A model generated the notes under the pieces. It was not told the origin of the DNA. It saw only the letters and a program-made list of their open reading frames with translations, and searched no databases. Below are positions 1 through 11,547 of a DNA stretch of 64,000 bases, piece after piece. Position numbers and translations under genes: made by a program. Every line of letters begins with the position of its first letter. The first letter of the stretch is position 1. This DNA comes from Hydrogenophaga sp. (GTDB lineage Bacteria > Pseudomonadota > Gammaproteobacteria > Burkholderiales > Burkholderiaceae_C). Location of the stretch: contig NZ_JAUSCF010000039.1 of NCBI RefSeq assembly GCF_030651625.1, positions 124,001 through 188,000 on the forward strand, read 5' to 3'.

Positions 1-261
1 TCGCGGCAATTCCTTGTGCAGCTGGGCCATGCCGGCGCGCAGGACGAAGAGATCGGCGGCTTCGGTCAACGACCTGGAGCGCACGCCGAAGTCCGCCTCT
101 ACAGCATCGGAAAGGGCCGCCGCATGGGTTTCGATCAGGTCACGCAGCCGGCCAAGCCGGTCACGACGCAAGCTCAAGGGCACGTCCACTTGCGCCCGGC
201 TTGCGGCGTGCTGCGCCTCGAACAAGGCATGCAGCGGAAAATCTGGCGGGTTCTGGGTCAT
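1..261 (-). CDS. Aldehyde dehydrogenase (coniferyl-aldehyde type), N-terminal part
   Basis: Only the first 87 codons lie in the window; the reading frame runs off the left edge without a stop. The start is the ATG at 261 (MTQNPPDFPLHALFEAQ); a second in-frame ATG at 270 is possible. The helical N-terminus, with SLRRDRLGRLRDLIETHAAA and then EADFGVRS, resembles coniferyl-aldehyde dehydrogenases, which oxidise aromatic or medium-chain aldehydes with NAD(P). The catalytic Cys and Glu are outside the window, so the family call rests on the N-terminus alone. It lies downstream of clpB on the same strand, with a hairpin between them. Confidence 0.6.
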   Translation of the reverse strand, partial: MTQNPPDFPLHALFEAQHAASRAQVDVPLSLRRDRLGRLRDLIETHAAALSDAVEADFGVRSRSLTEAADLFVLRAGMAQLHKELPR

Positions 262-299
262 GAGAGGCATGATAGGCCGCGAAGCCTGTCTCGGGTAGG

Positions 300-330
300 G
301 CCTGGGCTCCAAACGGTCTGGAGCCCAGGC
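300..330 (-). terminator. Hairpin between clpB and the aldehyde dehydrogenase gene
   Basis: A perfect 11-bp stem (GCCTGGGCTCC at 300-310 with GGAGCCCAGGC at 320-330) and a 9-base loop lie 20 bases past the clpB stop. No T-run follows on the minus strand, so it may be a weak terminator or an RNA 3'-end stabiliser. Confidence 0.5.
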
Positions 331-349
331 CTTTGCCGTCCGGTGACGC

Positions 350-2959
<2,610 letters not shown>

Positions 2960-2990
2960 GCGGAGGCACTCCGGAAAAATGAATTACAGG

Positions 2991-3020
2991 CCATCTGGCG
3001 CTTTTTCTTTCATTTTCAAG
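2991..3020 (-). promoter_or_regulatory. Candidate sigma-32 (heat-shock) promoter of clpB
   Basis: Read on the minus strand, CTTGAAAA (complement of 3013-3020) matches the sigma-32 -35 consensus CTTGAAA. After a 14-base spacer comes CCAGATGG (complement of 2991-2998), a partial match to CCCCATNT. The predicted transcript start is near 2984, about 25 bases before the clpB ATG. The -10 match is imperfect. Confidence 0.45.
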
Positions 3021-3086
3021 CGGGGTTTGCATTCGCACCCGTCAAGCGCACACAAGGTTGACGCAAGTCAATCGGACCCGAGAGAG

Positions 3087-3890
3087 TCAGTCGATCGCGC
3101 GCCAGTAGCTGTAGGGCCATGCCGTGACCATGCCGGCCCGCCGGTAAAGAACCAGCGCGGCGGTGTTGCCCGCATCGACCTGCAGAAACACCTTTGACAA
3201 ACCGCGCCTTTGGGCCTCCTGCGCCATCGTGACCAACACGCGGCGCGCAAGCCCTCGACCTCGATGCGCCGCATGGGTGCGCATGCCATGCACGCTGAGC
3301 CAGCCCTGGCCGAAGGCCGCCGCACCCGAGGCGACCGTGCACCCCGCCTCCTGCACGCTGGCGAACAGCGTGTTTTCAGCCCGGCTCAACGCACGCGCCC
3401 TGCTCGCGCCATCCACCGGGTCGAGGCCGGGCCCCAGAAACATGGCCATCCACTGTGCATCGGCCTGGGCGTGCAGTTCACCTGCCGGACCGGGATGCAG
3501 GCTCAAGAGGTTCTCGACGTTACCGACCATTGTGAGCGAAGGCTGCTCGCGCACAAATCCCAGGCTCTGCAGCTGTGCATGGAAGTCGCTGAAAGCAGGC
3601 AGGTCCGGCAGGCGAAAAGCGGGGGCAAACCCCAGCGCCAGGTAGCGCTCGGCAATGGGCCCGATCTGGGTGGTGTCGGGCTGGCCATGCTGCAGGGGCA
3701 CGGCCGATCGGGCCCTTCCCACGGTCCCGTCAAAAATGGGCAGCAACCAACCTTGCATCTGCTCCATGCGATCGGGCACCACCGCCTCCAGCGTGGCGCG
3801 TTCAATGGAAGCCACTTCTGCGTCCGCGAGCGGCAATGTCATGGGCGGCCCGGTGTTCAAAGGAGCCGCCCCGGGCTGACGTTCAGGCAT
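3087..3890 (-). CDS. GNAT-family N-acetyltransferase
   Basis: 267 residues if it starts at the ATG at 3890, whose ATGCCTGA overlaps the end of moaE; an alternative ATG lies at 3842. The C-terminal half carries the GNAT acetyl-CoA pyrophosphate-binding motif (HRGRGLARRVL) followed by QVDAGNTAALVLYRRAGM, typical of the last strands of the fold. The N-terminal half resembles a degenerate second GNAT domain, as in fused two-domain acetyltransferases. It is the last gene of the mobB-moeA-moaD-moaE run. The substrate cannot be told from sequence; a role in molybdenum cofactor metabolism is not implied beyond position. Confidence 0.8.
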   Translation of the reverse strand: MPERQPGAAPLNTGPPMTLPLADAEVASIERATLEAVVPDRMEQMQGWLLPIFDGTVGRARSAVPLQHGQPDTTQIGPIAERYLALGFAPAFRLPDLPAFSDFHAQLQSLGFVREQPSLTMVGNVENLLSLHPGPAGELHAQADAQWMAMFLGPGLDPVDGASRARALSRAENTLFASVQEAGCTVASGAAAFGQGWLSVHGMRTHAAHRGRGLARRVLVTMAQEAQRRGLSKVFLQVDAGNTAALVLYRRAGMVTAWPYSYWRAID

Positions 3891-4356
3891 TCTGGCCTGC
3901 GATGCCCCAGCGCTCCAGGGCCGCATCGTCGCTCACACGCGCATCCACCCAACGCGCACCGGTCGGCGTTTGCTCCTTCTTCCAGAAGGGCGCCTGGGTC
4001 TTGAGGTAGTCCATGAGAAATTCGCAAGCCTGGAAGCTTTGTCCACGGTGGGCCGATGTCACGACCACAAGAACGATCTGGTCCATGGGCTGCAAGACGC
4101 CCACGCGGTGAATCACCCGTGCGCCGAAAATGTCAAAACGCTGTTGCGCCTCGTCGATCATGGCCTCGATGGCCTTTTCGGTCATACCAGGGTAGTGCTC
4201 AAGCTCCATCGAATGAACACCCTGGCCTTCGTTGCGGTCCCTGACAGTGCCAACGAATGCGCAGACGGCACCCACGCCCGGATTGGTCTCGCGGAGCCGG
4301 ACCACCTCCATGGACAGATCAAAGTCTTCGGCCTGGATACTCACACGTGCCGTCAT
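3883..4356 (-). CDS. moaE: Molybdopterin synthase catalytic subunit MoaE
   Basis: 157 residues from the ATG at 4356 (MTARVSIQAEDFDL); a longer upstream frame would run into moaD. Family landmarks are GAVCAFVGTVRDRNEG, LEHYPGMTEKAI, SAHRG and the lysine-rich active-site segment FWKKEQTPTGARWVDA. MoaE accepts sulfur from the thiocarboxylated C-terminus of MoaD and adds the dithiolene to precursor Z, giving molybdopterin. It follows moaD by 40 bases and overlaps the GNAT gene. Confidence 0.95.
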   Translation of the reverse strand: MTARVSIQAEDFDLSMEVVRLRETNPGVGAVCAFVGTVRDRNEGQGVHSMELEHYPGMTEKAIEAMIDEAQQRFDIFGARVIHRVGVLQPMDQIVLVVVTSAHRGQSFQACEFLMDYLKTQAPFWKKEQTPTGARWVDARVSDDAALERWGIAGQNA

Positions 4357-4396
4357 AAGCTTCACCTGGTGGTTGAGTGCGATCGCAGCGCCAACG

Positions 4397-4648
4397 TCAG
4401 CCGCCGGTGACCGGCGGGAAAAACCCCACCTCGGCACCGTCTGAGAGCGCCGCAGCCTCTTCGCTCATGGTCTGATTCAACGCGACTCGCACCGCCTTTC
4501 CACGAGCGAGTGCCTCGGCATAGGCGCCTCCGCGCGCAATCAGTTCATCGCGCAGTGCGCCCAGCGTCGGGGAACTTGTGACAATCGCTTCACTGCTGGT
4601 CGAGAGATCCTCGCGGATGGACGCGAAATAACGAATGTTGACGTTCAT
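4397..4648 (-). CDS. moaD: Molybdopterin synthase sulfur carrier MoaD
   Basis: 83 residues from the ATG at 4648, which overlaps the moeA stop as ATGA and so is probably translated by coupling. It is a ubiquitin-like fold ending in the required Gly-Gly (FFPPVTGG). The C-terminal glycine is adenylated by MoeB and then thiocarboxylated before it donates sulfur to MoaE. No moeB is seen next to it; the ThiF-like gene at 14.4 kb is TcdA, not MoeB. Confidence 0.94.
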   Translation of the reverse strand: MNVNIRYFASIREDLSTSSEAIVTSSPTLGALRDELIARGGAYAEALARGKAVRVALNQTMSEEAAALSDGAEVGFFPPVTGG

Positions 4649-5931
4649 GCAAGCCACTCGGCAAACGATACAAAAGGAACCAGGTCGCCATGGGCAATGG
4701 TGCGACCTGCGGTGTTGTCCACCAGGCCATCGGCCCACGCAACCGATGTGAGCACGCCTGAACTCTGGTTGGGAAACAGGTCCAGACCACCCGCGTCGTT
4801 GCGCCGCACACGGATGAACTCACGGCGCTTGTCGGCGCGGGTCACGTCAAAGTGGGCCGGCAGCATCACGGGAACGAGGGTGGCGCGTGCAGCTGAATCT
4901 CTCACGCCCTGCAATGCCAGCAAGAACGGACGCACCAGCAGCACAAAAGTGACGAAACTGGACACCGGATTGCCAGGCAATCCGATGAAGTGGCACGGCT
5001 GATCATCCGCACCTGGAGCAGCGTGGCGCCTCACCGTGCCGTAAGCGAACGGCTTGCCAGGCTTCATGGCGATCTGCCAGAGATCCAGCGTACCCAGCTG
5101 CTGGACAGACGGCTTGATGTGGTCTTCTTCACCGACCGACACGCCGCCGCTGGTGAGAATCAGATCGTGGTGGTCGGCCGCCGACTGCAGTGCTGCAAGC
5201 GTCGCATCGCGCCGATCGGGCACGATGCCCAGATCGCTCACCTCGCAGCCCATGCGCTGCAGCAGAGCCCGGAGGAAAAAGCGGTTCGAGTTGTAGATGG
5301 CCCCCGGCGGCATTGCTTCGGGCGGTACGTCTCCCGGCATGACCAGTTCGTCACCTGTGGAAAACAATGCCACGCGCGGCCGTACCACCACCGACAACCT
5401 GGCCCGACCCAGACTGGCTGCCAGGCCAAGACCGGCTGGCGAGAGCCGCTCACCCCGAGCCAGAACCACCGACCCCAGAGCCACATCTTCACCAGCCCGC
5501 CTCACCCACTGACCGGATTGCGGCAGTGCATGAATGTGCACACCGTGGATGTCACCGCCCACTTCCTGTGTGTCTTCCTGCATGACCACGGCATCAGCGC
5601 CCGCAGGCATGGGGGCGCCGGTGAAAATGCGGGCACAGGTGCCTTCGCGCAAGGGATTGGCCGGATGGCCGGCGGCGATGCGCTGGGACACCGGCAAGAC
5701 CACACCAGGTGCGCTCACATCCGCACACCGCACCGCATAGCCATCCATGGACGAGTTGTCGTTGGGCGGTACCTGGAGCGACGAAACCAGGTCTTCGGCC
5801 AGCACGCGACGGTCGGCATCGAAAGTGGCAACCGACTCGACGTCTGACAAAGGACGGACGCGCTGCAGCAACTGCGCCAGAGCAAGGTCCAGTTCCATCA
5901 ATGGGGTACGCGCGTGAACGGGAGCGGTCAT
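4645..5931 (-). CDS. moeA: Molybdopterin molybdenumtransferase MoeA
   Basis: 428 residues, usual length 400-420. Landmarks are the VPPNDNSSMDGYAVR segment near residue 60, GDELV, the TSGGVSVGEEDHI substrate loop and GLPGNPVSSFVTF. MoeA ligates molybdate into adenylylated molybdopterin made by a MogA-type enzyme. It starts 63 bases after mobB, and its stop overlaps the moaD start. Confidence 0.96.
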   Translation of the reverse strand: MTAPVHARTPLMELDLALAQLLQRVRPLSDVESVATFDADRRVLAEDLVSSLQVPPNDNSSMDGYAVRCADVSAPGVVLPVSQRIAAGHPANPLREGTCARIFTGAPMPAGADAVVMQEDTQEVGGDIHGVHIHALPQSGQWVRRAGEDVALGSVVLARGERLSPAGLGLAASLGRARLSVVVRPRVALFSTGDELVMPGDVPPEAMPPGAIYNSNRFFLRALLQRMGCEVSDLGIVPDRRDATLAALQSAADHHDLILTSGGVSVGEEDHIKPSVQQLGTLDLWQIAMKPGKPFAYGTVRRHAAPGADDQPCHFIGLPGNPVSSFVTFVLLVRPFLLALQGVRDSAARATLVPVMLPAHFDVTRADKRREFIRVRRNDAGGLDLFPNQSSGVLTSVAWADGLVDNTAGRTIAHGDLVPFVSFAEWLA

Positions 5932-5994
5932 GAGAGAAGGGTGTTTGACTTCAGCAAGGAGCGAATTTCAGGCTCGGTCGCCATATCTCGCCTG

Positions 5995-6528
5995 TCAGCC
6001 GTGTGCTTCCGGGTTGTAGACGAAACGTTCACCATTTTCAATCAGCCAAGCCGCCACGTCATCCGGGAGGTTCAAATCCATCACGGGGCGCTGGGTGGGC
6101 TCGGGAAGTTGGTTCGGGCTGTTGGTGGCAATGGCCGCAACAAAAGGGTCGTGGGGGTAAAGCGCCGCCTTGCCATTCTCTGCCCGCCAGACCTCGATCT
6201 TGAGCAGATCGCAATCCTTGAAGCCTTCGACGAACACCCAGTCGATGCCATCGTACAGCTCAGCAAGCAAATGGTGCACGCCCAGATCGACAGGCCGCTC
6301 GAATTCGCGCATCAGCACCATGCGGTGCCTCGATGCCGCCACGACCTCGAATGCGCCCGCTTCTCGGTGACGCCAGGTGTCCTTGCCAGGATGGTCAATG
6401 TCGAATTTGTGGTGGGCGTGCTTCACCACCGACACCCTCGCCCCGCGCAACCTCATCGCGGGAATGAGCTGTTCGACCAGGGTGGTCTTGCCGGAACCCG
6501 AGTAGCCGGCGAAGGCAACAACTTTCAT
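5995..6528 (-). CDS. mobB: Molybdopterin-guanine dinucleotide biosynthesis protein MobB
   Basis: 177 residues, usual length about 170. The P-loop GYSGSGKTTL lies at residues 8-17, followed by the family segment SVVKHAHHKFDIDHPGKD and WVFVEGFKD. MobB is a GTP-binding partner of MobA in converting Mo-molybdopterin to the guanine dinucleotide form. Its ATG overlaps the thrC stop by 4 bases, so the cofactor genes are translationally joined to the threonine genes. Confidence 0.95.
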   Translation of the reverse strand: MKVVAFAGYSGSGKTTLVEQLIPAMRLRGARVSVVKHAHHKFDIDHPGKDTWRHREAGAFEVVAASRHRMVLMREFERPVDLGVHHLLAELYDGIDWVFVEGFKDCDLLKIEVWRAENGKAALYPHDPFVAAIATNSPNQLPEPTQRPVMDLNLPDDVAAWLIENGERFVYNPEAHG

Positions 6529-7967
6529 GCGTCGCTGCAGTGCTGAACGATGTAGCGCTTCACAGCCTCCACGTCTGCCGGCATGCGATGGACCCGTTTG
6601 GGCAAGGCCTCGATTCCTTGAAACTGAGGGGGACGATCAGGTTGACGCCCCAGCGCCTCAACAATGGTTTCCGAAAACTTGATGGGCAATGCGGTTTCCA
6701 GCACGATCATTGGCACCGACTTGTCCAGATGTTCGCGCGCCACCTTCACGCCATCGGCGGTGTGGGTGTCGATCACCAAACCAAATCGTTCGAACGTGTC
6801 CTTGATTGTGGCCAGGCGATCTGCGTGGGTGCTCTTTCCGCTGACAAAACCATAGTGGCTCGCAGCTTCGGCAAACACCGGGTCCGCGCCCAGTTCAAAA
6901 CGGCCCTCCCGGCTGAGCGCGACGCCGAACAAAGCCTTCACCCGCGCGCTGTCGCGGCCCAGCAGATCGAACACGAAACGCTCGAAATTGCTGGCCTTGG
7001 AGATGTCCATCGACGGGCTGGATGTCTCGTAAGTATCGGTGCTGGCTCGCACCCGGTACACCCCGGTGCGGAAAAACTCGTCCAGCACATCGTTTTCGTT
7101 GGTCGCCACGACCAGGGTCTGGATGGGCAGCCCCATCTGGCGCGCCACATGGCCCGCGCAGACATTGCCGAAGTTGCCGCTGGGCACGGTGAAACTGACC
7201 TTCTGCGAATCACTCGAGGTCGCCTGGAAGTAACCAGCGAAGTAATACACCACTTGCGCCAGCAATCTGGCCCAGTTGATCGAATTGACGGTGCCGATCT
7301 TGTACTGGCGCTTGAAGGTGAGCTCGTTTGAGACGGCCTTCACGATATCCTGGCAATCATCGAACACACCATCGATGGCGATGTTGTGGATGTTCTCGTC
7401 CATCAGACTGAACATCTGCGCCTGCTGGAAGGGGCTCATTCGGCCGTGCGGGCTGAGCATGAACACCCGAACGCCTTGCTTGCCCCGCATCGCGTACTCG
7501 GCCGCGCTGCCGGTGTCGCCACTGGTGGCACCCAGGATGTTGAGTTCTTCACCACGGCGCGCCAGTTCGTACTCGAACAGGTTGCCCAGCAACTGCATGG
7601 CCATGTCCTTGAACGCCAGCGTCGGCCCGTTGGAGAGTGCTTCAAGATAGAAGCCGTCTTCCAGTTTCTTCAGCGGCACGATGGCCGCCGTGCCGTACAC
7701 CGCCTCTGTGTAGGTCTTGTCACACAGGGCTGTCAGGTCGCTGGCCGGAATGTCGTCGATGTAGAGCGACAGCACCTCAAAGGCCAGTGCGGCGTACCCA
7801 CCGGAGGCACCACCATTGAATACAGCGCGCAAGCGACCCAGCATGGCGGCGTCCACCTGCGGATAGCGCTCGGGCAGGTACAAACCTCCATCGGGCGCCA
7901 AGCCTTCGAGCAGGATTTCGCAGAAGCGTTTGCGGTCAGGGTGGCCGCGGGTGGATAGGTACAGCAT
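6525..7967 (-). CDS. thrC: Threonine synthase
   Basis: 480 residues, the long beta/gammaproteobacterial and fungal type. The N-terminus (STRG, LLEGLAPDGGLYLPE) is characteristic. The PLP-binding lysine is K120 in SNGPTLAFKDMAMQ, and ILGATSGDTGSAAEYAM is the phosphate-binding segment. It converts O-phosphohomoserine to threonine. It follows hom by 129 bases that hold one copy of the dispersed repeat. No thrB kinase is in the window. Confidence 0.97.
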   Translation of the reverse strand: MLYLSTRGHPDRKRFCEILLEGLAPDGGLYLPERYPQVDAAMLGRLRAVFNGGASGGYAALAFEVLSLYIDDIPASDLTALCDKTYTEAVYGTAAIVPLKKLEDGFYLEALSNGPTLAFKDMAMQLLGNLFEYELARRGEELNILGATSGDTGSAAEYAMRGKQGVRVFMLSPHGRMSPFQQAQMFSLMDENIHNIAIDGVFDDCQDIVKAVSNELTFKRQYKIGTVNSINWARLLAQVVYYFAGYFQATSSDSQKVSFTVPSGNFGNVCAGHVARQMGLPIQTLVVATNENDVLDEFFRTGVYRVRASTDTYETSSPSMDISKASNFERFVFDLLGRDSARVKALFGVALSREGRFELGADPVFAEAASHYGFVSGKSTHADRLATIKDTFERFGLVIDTHTADGVKVAREHLDKSVPMIVLETALPIKFSETIVEALGRQPDRPPQFQGIEALPKRVHRMPADVEAVKRYIVQHCSDA

Positions 7968-8033
7968 GTCAGTGATCCAGATACATCAAGCGAAACGCAG
8001 CGCGAGTGAGGAACTATCGAACAAGCCACAGAA

Positions 8034-8096
8034 GCGGCTTCGCCGGACCGCAGGCATTGCCCCCTGGGGGGTTGCGCCGCAGGCGGCGCGAGAGGG
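8034..8096 (-). repeat. Dispersed intergenic repeat, copy A
   Basis: GC-rich repeat between hom and thrC that abuts the hom stop codon. Its core on the plus strand reads GCCGGACCGC, then TGCCCCCTGGGGGGT, then GCGCCGCAGGCGGCGCGAG. It contains a CCCCC/GGGGG palindrome and a second GCGCCGC/GCGGCGC palindrome. It shares the ordered blocks of copies B, C and D, and the hom coding strand reads through it in the same orientation. Confidence 0.7.
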
Positions 8097-9431
8097 TCAG
8101 TTCAACTCCTCTTTGCGGATGCGCGTGATCGGCGCCAGCACGGAAGAAAGGCCCTGCATATCGGCCAGCGCCCGGTTCATCACGCCCTCACGGGTTTCGT
8201 GAGTCAGGATGATCAGATCGGTCGAGGCGGCGCCTGCTCCCGGCAGATCGGCACTCACCTCCTCGGCCCGGCGCTGCAGCAGCGCATCGATGCTGATGCC
8301 GGCCTCGGCCAGCAGGCCGGTGACCTTGGCCAGCACGCCTGCCTCGTCTGCCACGCGAAGCCGCAGGTAATAGCTGGTGACCACCTCGCTCATGGGCAGC
8401 ACCTGCAGATCGCTCATGGCGTCGGGCTGAAAGGCCAGATGCGGCACCCGGTGGTGCGGGTCGGCTGTGTGCAGCCGCGTCACGTCCACGAGATCGGCGA
8501 TCACGGCGCTGGCGGTGGGCTCGCTGCCCGCACCTTTGCCGTAATACAGGGTCGTACCCACGGCATCGCCCTGCACCACCACTGCGTTCATGGCGCCTTC
8601 CACGTTCGCGATCAGCCGCTTGCTGGGCACCAGCGTGGGATGCACGCGCAGTTCGACGCCAGCCTCCGTGCGTCGGGTGATGCCGAGCAGCTTGATGCGG
8701 TAGCCCAATTGCTCCGCATAGCGGATGTCTGTGCCACTGAGCTGGGTGATACCTTCGACGTGGGCCTTGTCGAACTGCACCGGTATGCCAAAGGCAATGG
8801 CGCTCATCAACGTGACCTTGTGCGCCGCATCCACACCTTCAATGTCAAAGGTCGGGTCGGCTTCCGCATAGCCCAGCCGCTGCGCCTCCTTGAGCACCAC
8901 ATCGAAGTCCAGCCCCTTGTCGCGCATCTCGGAAAGGATGAAGTTCGTGGTGCCGTTGATGATGCCCGCAATCCACTGGATGCTGTTGGCCGTGAGGCCC
9001 TCGCGCAGCGCCTTGATGATGGGAATACCGCCCGCCACTGCGGCTTCAAAAGCCACCATCACGCCCTTGGCCGATGCAGCAGCGAAAATTTCGGTCCCGT
9101 GCACGGCCAGCAGGGCCTTGTTCGCGGTCACCACATGCTTGCCAGCCTCGATCGCCTCCATCACCAGGGCGCGGGCAATCCCGTAACCGCCAATCAGCTC
9201 CACCACGATGTCGATGTCGGGATTGGCAATGACCGCACGTGCATCGTTGACCACGGCCACGTCAGGCCCCACCAGCGAGCGGGCGCGTGCCACATCCAGG
9301 TCGGCGACCATGGTGATCTCAATCCCACGGCCCGCGCGCCGCTTGATTTCCTGCTGATTGCGGTTGAGGACATTGAATGTGCCACTGCCCACGGTGCCTA
9401 TGCCGAGCAGGCCTACTTGGATCGGTTTCAT
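8097..9431 (-). CDS. hom: Homoserine dehydrogenase
   Basis: 444 residues from the ATG at 9431 (MKPIQVGLLGIGTVG); an upstream TTG frame start at 9446 is less likely. It has an N-terminal NAD(P) site GLLGIGTVGSGT, a central catalytic domain (GIINGTTNFILSEM) and a C-terminal ACT domain beginning near ADEAGVLAKVTGLLAEAGIS, which in this family gives threonine feedback control. It reduces aspartate semialdehyde to homoserine. It lies between alaA and thrC on the same strand. Confidence 0.97.
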   Translation of the reverse strand: MKPIQVGLLGIGTVGSGTFNVLNRNQQEIKRRAGRGIEITMVADLDVARARSLVGPDVAVVNDARAVIANPDIDIVVELIGGYGIARALVMEAIEAGKHVVTANKALLAVHGTEIFAAASAKGVMVAFEAAVAGGIPIIKALREGLTANSIQWIAGIINGTTNFILSEMRDKGLDFDVVLKEAQRLGYAEADPTFDIEGVDAAHKVTLMSAIAFGIPVQFDKAHVEGITQLSGTDIRYAEQLGYRIKLLGITRRTEAGVELRVHPTLVPSKRLIANVEGAMNAVVVQGDAVGTTLYYGKGAGSEPTASAVIADLVDVTRLHTADPHHRVPHLAFQPDAMSDLQVLPMSEVVTSYYLRLRVADEAGVLAKVTGLLAEAGISIDALLQRRAEEVSADLPGAGAASTDLIILTHETREGVMNRALADMQGLSSVLAPITRIRKEELN

Positions 9432-9546
9432 GCTTTTCTCAGTCAATTGAACAATCGGGATACCGATGCCGCCGGGTGCCTCAGGTCGAAACTAGGCGAC
9501 AGGCCACACGACATTGATGACCATTGCTGCGTGCAATGATGCCCAG

Positions 9547-10773
9547 TCAGGTGCCATGCCGTTTGCGCCAGCCTTCGAAGAACCTGGCCACCCGTCCTAT
9601 GGCTTCACGCAGGTCGTCCTCATGTGGCAGGAAGACGATGCGGAAATGCTGATTGTCCGGGTAGTTGAAGCCCGACCCCTGCACCAGCATCACGCGCGTT
9701 TCCTGCAAAAGCTCCAGGAAAAGTTGCTGATCGTCGTCCACAGGGTAGACCTTGGGGTCGAGCTTGGGGAACATGTACAAAGCCGCCGACGGCTTGACGC
9801 AGGTCACGCCGGGGATGGCGGTGATCAGCTCGTAGGCGAGGTCGCGCTGGCGCCGCAGCCGACCGCCTTCACAGACCAGATCGTTGATGCTCTGGTAGCC
9901 ACCCAATGCCGTCTGAATGGCCCACTGACCCGGCACATTGGCACACAGACGCATGTTGGAGAGCATGTTCAAGCCCTCGATGTAGTCCTTGGCCGGCTTT
10001 TTGTCGCCCGAGACAATCATCCACCCTGCCCGATAGCCGCAGGAACGGTAGCTCTTGGACAGCGAATTGAAGGTCAGTGTGAGCACGTCGTCCGACAGGC
10101 TGGCGATCGCCGTGTGTTTGGCACCGTCGTACAACACCTTGTCGTAAACCTCGTCTGCAAAGATCACCAGACCATGTTCGCGGGCAATATCGACAATCTC
10201 GCGAAGGAGCTCATCAGAATAGAGCGCGCCGGTCGGGTTGTTCGGGTTGATGACCACAATGCCTTTGGTGGCCGGCGTGATCTTGCGGCGAATATCATCC
10301 AGATCGGGCATCCACCCGTTGGCTTCTTCACACATGTAGTGAACTGGCGTACCGCCCGAGAGGCTCACTGCCGCTGTCCAGAGGGGGTAGTCTGGTGCCG
10401 GCAGCAGCAATTCGTCGCCATCGTCGAGCAGCGCATTGGTCGCCATGACGATCAGCTCGCTCGCGCCGTTGCCCAGGTAAATATCATCCAGCGTGACGCC
10501 TTTGATTTCCTGCTTCTGGGTTTCGTGCATGACCGCCTTGCGCGCAGCGAAAATCCCCTTGCTGTCCGAATAACCGGCCGAGTTCGGCAGATTGCGGATC
10601 ATGTCCTGCTGGATCTCTTCCGGCGCATCAAAGCCGAACACCGCGAGATTGCCGATGTTGAGTTTGATGATCTTGTGCCCCTCCTCTTCCATCTGGCGCG
10701 CCGCGTCCATGATGGGGCCTCGGATGTCGTAACACACGTTGGCCAGCTTGGCGGATTTATGGATGGTCTTCAA
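9547..10773 (-). CDS. alaA: Alanine-type PLP aminotransferase (AlaA-like), TTG start
   Basis: 408 residues from the TTG at 10773, which has AGGGA just upstream; no suitable ATG exists nearby, and E. coli AlaA (405 aa) begins at the same point of the alignment (KSAKLANVCYDIRGP). PLP residues are visible: INPNNPTGA, ADEVYDK and the lysine in SLSKSY. The likely reaction is glutamate plus pyruvate to 2-oxoglutarate plus alanine. It heads the run alaA-hom-thrC and is transcribed away from the Mth938-domain gene. Confidence 0.88.
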   Translation of the reverse strand: MKTIHKSAKLANVCYDIRGPIMDAARQMEEEGHKIIKLNIGNLAVFGFDAPEEIQQDMIRNLPNSAGYSDSKGIFAARKAVMHETQKQEIKGVTLDDIYLGNGASELIVMATNALLDDGDELLLPAPDYPLWTAAVSLSGGTPVHYMCEEANGWMPDLDDIRRKITPATKGIVVINPNNPTGALYSDELLREIVDIAREHGLVIFADEVYDKVLYDGAKHTAIASLSDDVLTLTFNSLSKSYRSCGYRAGWMIVSGDKKPAKDYIEGLNMLSNMRLCANVPGQWAIQTALGGYQSINDLVCEGGRLRRQRDLAYELITAIPGVTCVKPSAALYMFPKLDPKVYPVDDDQQLFLELLQETRVMLVQGSGFNYPDNQHFRIVFLPHEDDLREAIGRVARFFEGWRKRHGT

Positions 10774-10942
10774 AGTCCCTCCCGCATGGGGCAGTGAGAA
10801 TGTCTGCAACAGATTGGGGCGGATTAGGGCCGCTATATTCAAGGCTGATGCACTTGGGAAAACCCGCAATTTGAACACAGTTCCGCACCGCGTTCGTGCC
10901 TGAAACCTGCCACCTCGCCGCCTTGTGTCCCGGAAACCTTTG

Positions 10943-11347
10943 ATGAAACTCCACGCCGACAAACCCGACGCCAACACCATCACCGCCTACGGCGACGGCT
11001 GGATCGCCGTGAATGGCGAGCGCCTGGGCCACAGCGTGGTGCTGGCCTCCAGCGGCGAGCGCATCGACTGGCACTGCAAGGCCCACGACGAACTGGGCGA
11101 AGAACACTTCAATTCGCTTCTGGCGTTGATGAAGGCGCCACCCGAACTGGTGATTTTCGGTAGCGGCAAGCACTTGCGATTCGTCCGCCCCGCCCTGCTT
11201 CAAACCTTGATCAAGCAAAGAATCGGGGTCGAGACGATGGACACCCAGGCCGCCTGCCGCACCTTCAACATCCTTGCAGGTGAAGGGCGCCGTGTGATCG
11301 CCGCCCTGCTGATCGAAAGCGGTGGCTCAGAAGGGCCGCACCCATAG
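10943..11347 (+). CDS. Mth938-domain (DUF498) protein
   Basis: 134 residues from the ATG at 10943, preceded by GGAAACC. The fold landmarks are ITAYGDGWIAVNGER, ELVIFGSGK and GVETMDTQAACRTFNIL, with late glycines in LAGEGRRV. The family is widespread and related to the complex I assembly factor NDUFAF3, but its bacterial role is not settled. It diverges from alaA and precedes bcp by 200 bases of apparently non-coding DNA. Confidence 0.85.
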   Translation: MKLHADKPDANTITAYGDGWIAVNGERLGHSVVLASSGERIDWHCKAHDELGEEHFNSLLALMKAPPELVIFGSGKHLRFVRPALLQTLIKQRIGVETMDTQAACRTFNILAGEGRRVIAALLIESGGSEGPHP

Positions 11348-11547
11348 CCGACAGTGGCGGGCGACATGGCCAAGCGGCGGCCGCTGCACGGATCACCGGG
11401 CGCGACAGCCGAGCATTGCCAGTTCAGAGTAAAATAGCGGATTGTTTCCTGCCATGACTTCGTTTGCCAGCCGGCAAACCACCAGCATCATGAAGCAGCC
11501 GGGAAGCCAACGAATCACCACCAACTTACGTCAGGGGCCCACGCAGT

